Shown here in pieces: positions 60,179 through 64,000 of a DNA stretch of 64,000 bases (positions within the stretch are counted from its first letter, which is position 1; each line of letters opens with the position of its first letter). Under the pieces are notes generated by a model. That model did not search any database. It worked only from the letters and a program-made list of their open reading frames with translations, and was not told where the DNA came from. Source of the DNA: an uncultured Tateyamaria sp. (GTDB lineage: Bacteria; Pseudomonadota; Alphaproteobacteria; Rhodobacterales; Rhodobacteraceae); contig NZ_CANNDO010000004.1 in the NCBI RefSeq assembly GCF_947503385.1, positions 334,286-398,285 on the forward strand, in the 5' to 3' direction. Both the position numbers and the translations under genes were made by a program.

Positions 60179-61654
60179 CTAGCCCCCCATCCGGCTTTCC
60201 AGCCGTGCGACCATGCCCGCAGGCACGCGGTCCTCGCTCAGCCGGGCCAGCACGCGGGCCTTGGCCTCGGCGGGCATCCTCTGGTTGCCCTCGACAAAGG
60301 CGACAAGGCGCGCGCGCCGCTCTGCCGTCAGCTCCACCATCTCGGGCTCGGACGGGGCCGCATCCGTGGGCCGCAAGGGCCGCACGCGGATGCCCGCACC
60401 AAGCAGCGGCGAACGCGCCTCAACCACGTCACGACCGGCAAGGTTCCGCCCGCGCACCAGCACGTCGTCGCCCTGACGGCGCAACAGTTGCACCTCGACC
60501 GCTTCCAGCCGATCCTCTTCACCCAGCACCAGCACCGTGCCCTGCGCATCCACCGCCGAGGCGGGCAGCCGGATCACCTGTTGCAGCGGCGGTTCTTCGA
60601 CCTGCACAGTCACGAAATCCCCCGGTTTGAACCCCGGCGCCGCATCCAGCCGGGCAAAGACCAGACGCCCGGTCTGCGTCTCGCCCACCCCCGCACTGGC
60701 GCGGCTGATCACACCGCGCGCCGTCAAATCCACGCCAGAGACGTCCAGAATGGCCTCGACCTGCGCATTGATCAGGTTCCCTTCGGGTCCCAGAATGCGC
60801 GAATACTGCGCTGTCGATACGCGAAACGACACCTCCAGCGCGCCGGGGTCGATCAGATCGGCGAGTTTTTCATTGGCGGCGATCAGACGTCCCTGCACCA
60901 CGTCCGTGGCGCTCAGCGTGCCGTCAAACGGGGCGGTGACGGTGGTGTCGTCCAACATCCGCTGCGCGTCGTCGAGCGCGATGCGCGCGCGGGCCAGCCG
61001 CGTCTGCGCCTGATCCACCCGCGCCTCTGCCTGCGCCACCGCCAAACGGCGCGACAAGACCGACTGGCGCGCGCTGGCCGCGGACAGTTCTGCATCCTCC
61101 ACCGCTGCGGCGGTGCCCACGCCACGGCTCGCCAGATCCTGCTGGCGGACAAAGGCGCGCTGGCGCAGATTGGCCTGATCCTGTGCCGCCGCCTCTTCGT
61201 CGCGCGCAAGGATCAAGCCGCGCTCGGCGTCCCGCACCTCGGCCTCCGCATCAAGAAGGTCGGCCTCTGCCCGCTCCATGTCGGCCTGCGCATCGGCAGG
61301 ATCAATGCGCAACAGAACCTGCCCCGCCGTGACCTCACCACCGTCTTCGAACACATCCGACAGTTCGATCACACGGCCCGTCGCGGCGGCACGCAGCTCA
61401 AGCGTGCGGCGGCTGCGCACCTCGCCAAAACTTTCCAGCACCGGCGTCTCGGTCCTTGGTTCGGCGCGCACAACGCTGACGGCAAACACCCGTTCCCGCG
61501 CGGGCGGCTTGGTCTGTTCCAGCGCCAATTGCGCCTGAATGGCGCTGCCCACCATCTGCACGGCAAAAGCCAGCAGGCCCAGCGACAGGGCCGCCAGCAC
61601 CAATCCCATCAGGCTTTGTCGCAAAAAACGCACGAAATTCAGGCCTCTATCCAT
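60179..61654 (-). CDS. RND efflux membrane-fusion (adaptor) protein
   Basis: A 491-residue periplasmic adaptor anchored by an N-terminal helix (SLMGLVLAALSLGLLAFAV). The barrel-sandwich and lipoyl motifs are SFGEVRSRRTLELRAAATGR and VLLRIDPADAQADMERA. The coiled-coil hairpin at about residues 115-235 is rich in Ala, Glu, Arg and Gln. Then come TVTAPFDGTLSATDVVQGRL and VRLPASAVDAQG. It links the pump encoded next to an outer-membrane channel. It is the first gene of the pair. Confidence 0.93.
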   Translation of the reverse strand: MDRGLNFVRFLRQSLMGLVLAALSLGLLAFAVQMVGSAIQAQLALEQTKPPARERVFAVSVVRAEPRTETPVLESFGEVRSRRTLELRAAATGRVIELSDVFEDGGEVTAGQVLLRIDPADAQADMERAEADLLDAEAEVRDAERGLILARDEEAAAQDQANLRQRAFVRQQDLASRGVGTAAAVEDAELSAASARQSVLSRRLAVAQAEARVDQAQTRLARARIALDDAQRMLDDTTVTAPFDGTLSATDVVQGRLIAANEKLADLIDPGALEVSFRVSTAQYSRILGPEGNLINAQVEAILDVSGVDLTARGVISRASAGVGETQTGRLVFARLDAAPGFKPGDFVTVQVEEPPLQQVIRLPASAVDAQGTVLVLGEEDRLEAVEVQLLRRQGDDVLVRGRNLAGRDVVEARSPLLGAGIRVRPLRPTDAAPSEPEMVELTAERRARLVAFVEGNQRMPAEAKARVLARLSEDRVPAGMVARLESRMGG

Positions 61655-61728
61655 TGCGGCTAAGCGTTCTCATAACGTAGGGCCGCGCCAGAATATACCA
61701 AGCAACAATACTGTTACGCAAAGCCGCG

Positions 61729-62271
61729 CTATTTCCGTCGCTGATGTTCGTCCAGACGTGGCAAAATTTCCACAAAGTTGCAGGGCCGGTGGCGGTAATC
61801 GAGCTGGCGCGCCAGAATTTCGTCCCAGGCATCCTTGCACGCGCCCGGACTGCCCGGCAGCGCAAAGAGGTACGTGCCATTGCGCACGCCGCCCGTGGCG
61901 CGGCTTTGAACCGCGCTGGTCCCGATCTTTTGCATCGACACCATGGTGAAGACAGTCCCAAAAGCGTCGATTTCCTTTTCGTAGATGTCGCGATGCGCCT
62001 CGACCGTCACATCGCGCCCGGTCAGCCCCGTGCCACCGGTGGACATCACCACGTCAATCTTGGGATCGTCGCACCACTTGCGCAGCTGTGCGGCAATCTG
62101 GTCGCGCTCGTCTGGCACAATTTTCCGGTCGGCAAGGGTGTGCCCCGCATCGGTCAGGCGCGCCACCAACACGTCACCCGAACGGTCATCGTCCAGATTG
62201 CGGGTGTCGCTGACCGTGAGGACGGCAATTCGAATAGGAATGAAATCAAGGGTTTCGTCGATACGGCTCAT
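61729..62271 (-). CDS. moaB: Molybdenum cofactor biosynthesis protein MoaB
   Basis: A 180-residue MoaB/MogA-family protein that adenylates molybdopterin or prepares it for metal insertion: RIAVLTVSDTRNLDDDRSGD, VVMSTGGTGLTGRDVTVEA and RNGTYLFALPGSPGACKDAW. The ATG at 62271 overlaps the LysE stop by 4 bp. It lies apart from the mobAB-fdhD cluster. Confidence 0.93.
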   Translation of the reverse strand: MSRIDETLDFIPIRIAVLTVSDTRNLDDDRSGDVLVARLTDAGHTLADRKIVPDERDQIAAQLRKWCDDPKIDVVMSTGGTGLTGRDVTVEAHRDIYEKEIDAFGTVFTMVSMQKIGTSAVQSRATGGVRNGTYLFALPGSPGACKDAWDEILARQLDYRHRPCNFVEILPRLDEHQRRK

Positions 62272-62876
62272 GTGCGCTCCAGAATGGCAAGACGGACGGC
62301 CAACGCACCAAAGACACTGGCCGAGATATAGTCCAGCACGCGGCTGCCCTGCGCCAGCCTGCGCCCGGCGCCACTTGCGAACACGCCCACCGCGCCGTTG
62401 ATCAGGAACCCGCCCAGCGCCATCAACGCGCCAAAGATCAGGAACTGCACCAGCACGGGGCCCGCGGCGGGGTTCACGAATTGCGGCACAAAGGCCAGCA
62501 CGAACAGGATCACCTTGGGGTTGGTCAGGTTCACGACACAGCCTGCGCGAAACGCCCGGCGCGGGGTGGCCGCAGTGACCTCGGCGCGGCTGTGGTGGCG
62601 CAGGGTCTGCACCGCCAGCCACAGCAGGTAGGCCACGCCAATCCAGCGGATCACCTCGAACGCCGCAGGCACCGTGGCCACCAGCGCCCCAAGGCCCAGC
62701 CCCGCAAGCCCCGTGTGGACAAATGCGCCCAGCGATATGCCCGCGCTCGCAGCCATCGCCGCCCGTGGTCCGGCCCGCAAGCCTTGTCCCAGACAGAACA
62801 TCATGTCGGCACCGGGCGTCAGGTTCAGCGCCAGCCCTGCAGGGATGAACGCCAGCAAAAGGACGGGATCAACCAT
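62268..62876 (-). CDS. LysE-family amino acid exporter
   Basis: A 202-residue membrane protein with six hydrophobic segments. It has AGLALNLTPGADMMFCLGQ, ISLGAFVHTGLAGLGL, WIGVAYLLWLAVQTLR and GCVVNLTNPKVILFVLAFVP, typical of LysE/RhtB proteins exporting amino acids or homoserine lactones. The ATG at 62876 overlaps the uracil-DNA glycosylase 3' end by 8 bp. Confidence 0.9.
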   Translation of the reverse strand: MVDPVLLLAFIPAGLALNLTPGADMMFCLGQGLRAGPRAAMAASAGISLGAFVHTGLAGLGLGALVATVPAAFEVIRWIGVAYLLWLAVQTLRHHSRAEVTAATPRRAFRAGCVVNLTNPKVILFVLAFVPQFVNPAAGPVLVQFLIFGALMALGGFLINGAVGVFASGAGRRLAQGSRVLDYISASVFGALAVRLAILERT

Positions 62877-63630
62877 CGCGCAACCGCGCCTTGAGGCTGA
62901 GCAGGTCCGCCCACGCCTCGCGCTTGGCGGCCGGGTTGCGCAGCAGATAGGCCGGGTGGAACATCGGGATCGCAGGCTTGCCCTGTGCTTGCGTCCAGTC
63001 GCCGCGCAGCCGGGTGATGCCCCGTTTGCCCAGCAGCGCCTGACAGGCATGGTTGCCCACGATCACGAGCACATCCGGGTCCGCCAACGCGATGTGGCGA
63101 TACAGAAACGGCTGCATCATCGCGATCTCTTCGGGCTTGGGGTCGCGGTTCTGCGGCGGACGCCACGGCAGCACGTTGGTGATATAGACGGACGCCTCGC
63201 GGCTCAGGTCAATCGCGCCCAGCATCTTGTCCAAAAGCTGCCCCGCCCGGCCCACAAACGGCTTGCCCTCGCGGTCCTCGTCCCGTCCGGGCGCTTCGCC
63301 CACGATCATCACCCGCGCGCCCGGCACCCCGTCTGAAAAGACGAGGTTGCGCGCCCCCCGCTTCAACTCACAATGCGCATACCCCGCCAGTGCCGCCTTC
63401 AAGGCAGGCAGATCCTGCGCCGCCTCTGCTGCCGCACGGGCCACCGCCACCGGGTCCTCGGAACGTGGTGCGACCGGCCCATCCGGTGCGACTGTGGCCG
63501 GTACAGGCTTGGGCGCAGGCGGCGGCACGTCATAGCGGTTGACCGGCGCATCCCCGATACACTCGTCCGCGCCCAGTTCCACCTGCCAGGCCAGCGCCGA
63601 CAGCGCCGCGTGATATTCAACCGAATCCAT
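62869..63630 (-). CDS. Uracil-DNA glycosylase, family 4-like
   Basis: A 253-residue enzyme removing uracil from DNA. Motif A is VMIVGEAPGRDEDREGKPFV, followed by GRAGQLLDKML, YITNVLPWRPPQNRDPKPEE and the last motif PAIPMFHPAYLLRNP. The family 4 iron-sulfur cluster uses four Cys, but only AHCEL remains, and the later positions read PWR and AMMQPF, so the cluster is probably absent. The N-terminal 80 residues are Pro/Ala-rich. The ATG at 63630 begins MDSVEYHAALSAL. It leads the unit with lysE and moaB. Confidence 0.9.
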   Translation of the reverse strand: MDSVEYHAALSALAWQVELGADECIGDAPVNRYDVPPPAPKPVPATVAPDGPVAPRSEDPVAVARAAAEAAQDLPALKAALAGYAHCELKRGARNLVFSDGVPGARVMIVGEAPGRDEDREGKPFVGRAGQLLDKMLGAIDLSREASVYITNVLPWRPPQNRDPKPEEIAMMQPFLYRHIALADPDVLVIVGNHACQALLGKRGITRLRGDWTQAQGKPAIPMFHPAYLLRNPAAKREAWADLLSLKARLRDG

Positions 63631-64000
63631 ATCGCACCCTAATCCAGTTGCGGCCAAAGCTGAATTCCTCCTCGCGCCCCGCCCCGTCTCTGTCCGCAAT
63701 AAATCCCCCCAGAGGGCCGATCCGCCACCTGCACCCCACGCAGCAAGCTGCCGCGATTTTCCCGCTCATCACAGGAGAAAATTCAAACAAAGACATGCTG
63801 TTCTTGTGTCGTGACGCCCGGACGATCTCTGCCATCATTTTTAGCTTCAGAAAAAATTGGCCGGAGATTGAAGAAAAACCTGTCCGTCGTCAGGGTTTTT
63901 GGTGCCAATGGCGGCCTAAACTAAGAGAGAGTTTGGCTCATCTGGTTGGCTTGATGATGCGGCGTGCTGTCGGTGATGCAAGCGCCGGGCTTCGAGTGTC
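63631..64000. other. Gene-free 3' end of window
   Basis: I see no gene in these 370 bases. They hold the promoter side of the uracil-DNA glycosylase gene and a terminator-like hairpin at 63875-63901. The final 60 bases are probably upstream of a gene beyond the window. Confidence 0.4.
63875..63901 (+). terminator. Terminator-like hairpin
   Basis: AAAAACCTG and CAGGGTTTTT pair with one bulged G around an 8-nt loop. A T-run follows on the plus strand and an A-run precedes, so it could work in both directions. Confidence 0.45.

Noticed and set aside
63921..63945. GAGAGTTTGGCTC, similar to the start of 16S rRNA
   Set aside because: The 16S start reads GAGAGTTTGATCCTGGCTCAG; here four bases are missing and the following sequence does not match.
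1..64000. CRISPR array
   Set aside because: No direct repeats with regular spacing were seen anywhere in the window.

Overview
The window is bacterial chromosomal DNA whose gene content points to the Rhodobacteraceae (Roseobacter group, Alphaproteobacteria). The core is GC-rich with tightly overlapping genes (many ATGA or TGATG junctions). It carries glyQ and glyS separated by two small genes, folE2, a SAM-II-type leader in front of metZ, a DUF1127 protein, a DmdC-like acyl-CoA dehydrogenase, a tripartite tricarboxylate transporter and a molybdenum cofactor cluster. I assigned the lineage from this content alone, without database comparison.

Positions 1-9735 have visibly lower GC and form the right part of an integrated element. 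It holds a tyrosine integrase running off the left edge, a two-gene unit with a clamp-loader-like AAA ATPase, several small unknown genes, a second minimal tyrosine recombinase, a large non-coding stretch, a lipoprotein, an Xre regulator and a tail-to-tail restriction-modification pair. It ends at 9692-9735 in a copy of the 3' part of a tRNA-Cys gene, which I read as attR. Two copies of one 16-bp palindrome (1509-1524 and 4035-4050) lie at similar distances upstream of two of its transcription units.

From 9736 to 17586 there is a 5'-truncated MrcB_N-HNH gene, then a minus-strand operon of CoA transferase, citryl-CoA lyase and TctABC with one extra unknown gene, and an ArsR-type regulator. This looks like uptake and CoA-dependent cleavage of a citrate-like acid. 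NIPSNAP and ABM small genes and an EamA transporter follow. Next come glmM-folP-folB, a cell-wall hydrolase, ppdK, the glyQ-VOC-DUF6446-glyS operon, a secreted protein with a catalytically dead protease domain, a ThDP enzyme, trkH, DUF1127, folE2 and metZ.

From 38970 to the end there are a hydrolase, a GST, yciB, EamA, ftsY, a lytic transglycosylase, a MoeA fusion with mobB-mobA-fdhD, azlCD, a lipoprotein, a 44-residue cytochrome oxidase subunit IV, a metallo-beta-lactamase/DmdC-like pair, a Sua5-type tRNA modification enzyme, yqgE, a DsbD-like secreted protein, an RND pump with its adaptor, moaB, a LysE exporter and a uracil-DNA glycosylase. Three copies of a dispersed GC-rich repeat sit at the 3' ends of minus-strand genes.

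The most unusual feature is the metZ leader (38709-38844). A SAM-II-like aptamer appears to control the Shine-Dalgarno of a 16-codon leader ORF, and that ORF runs straight through an intrinsic terminator. This suggests that SAM sensing controls transcription of metZ through leader-peptide translation.
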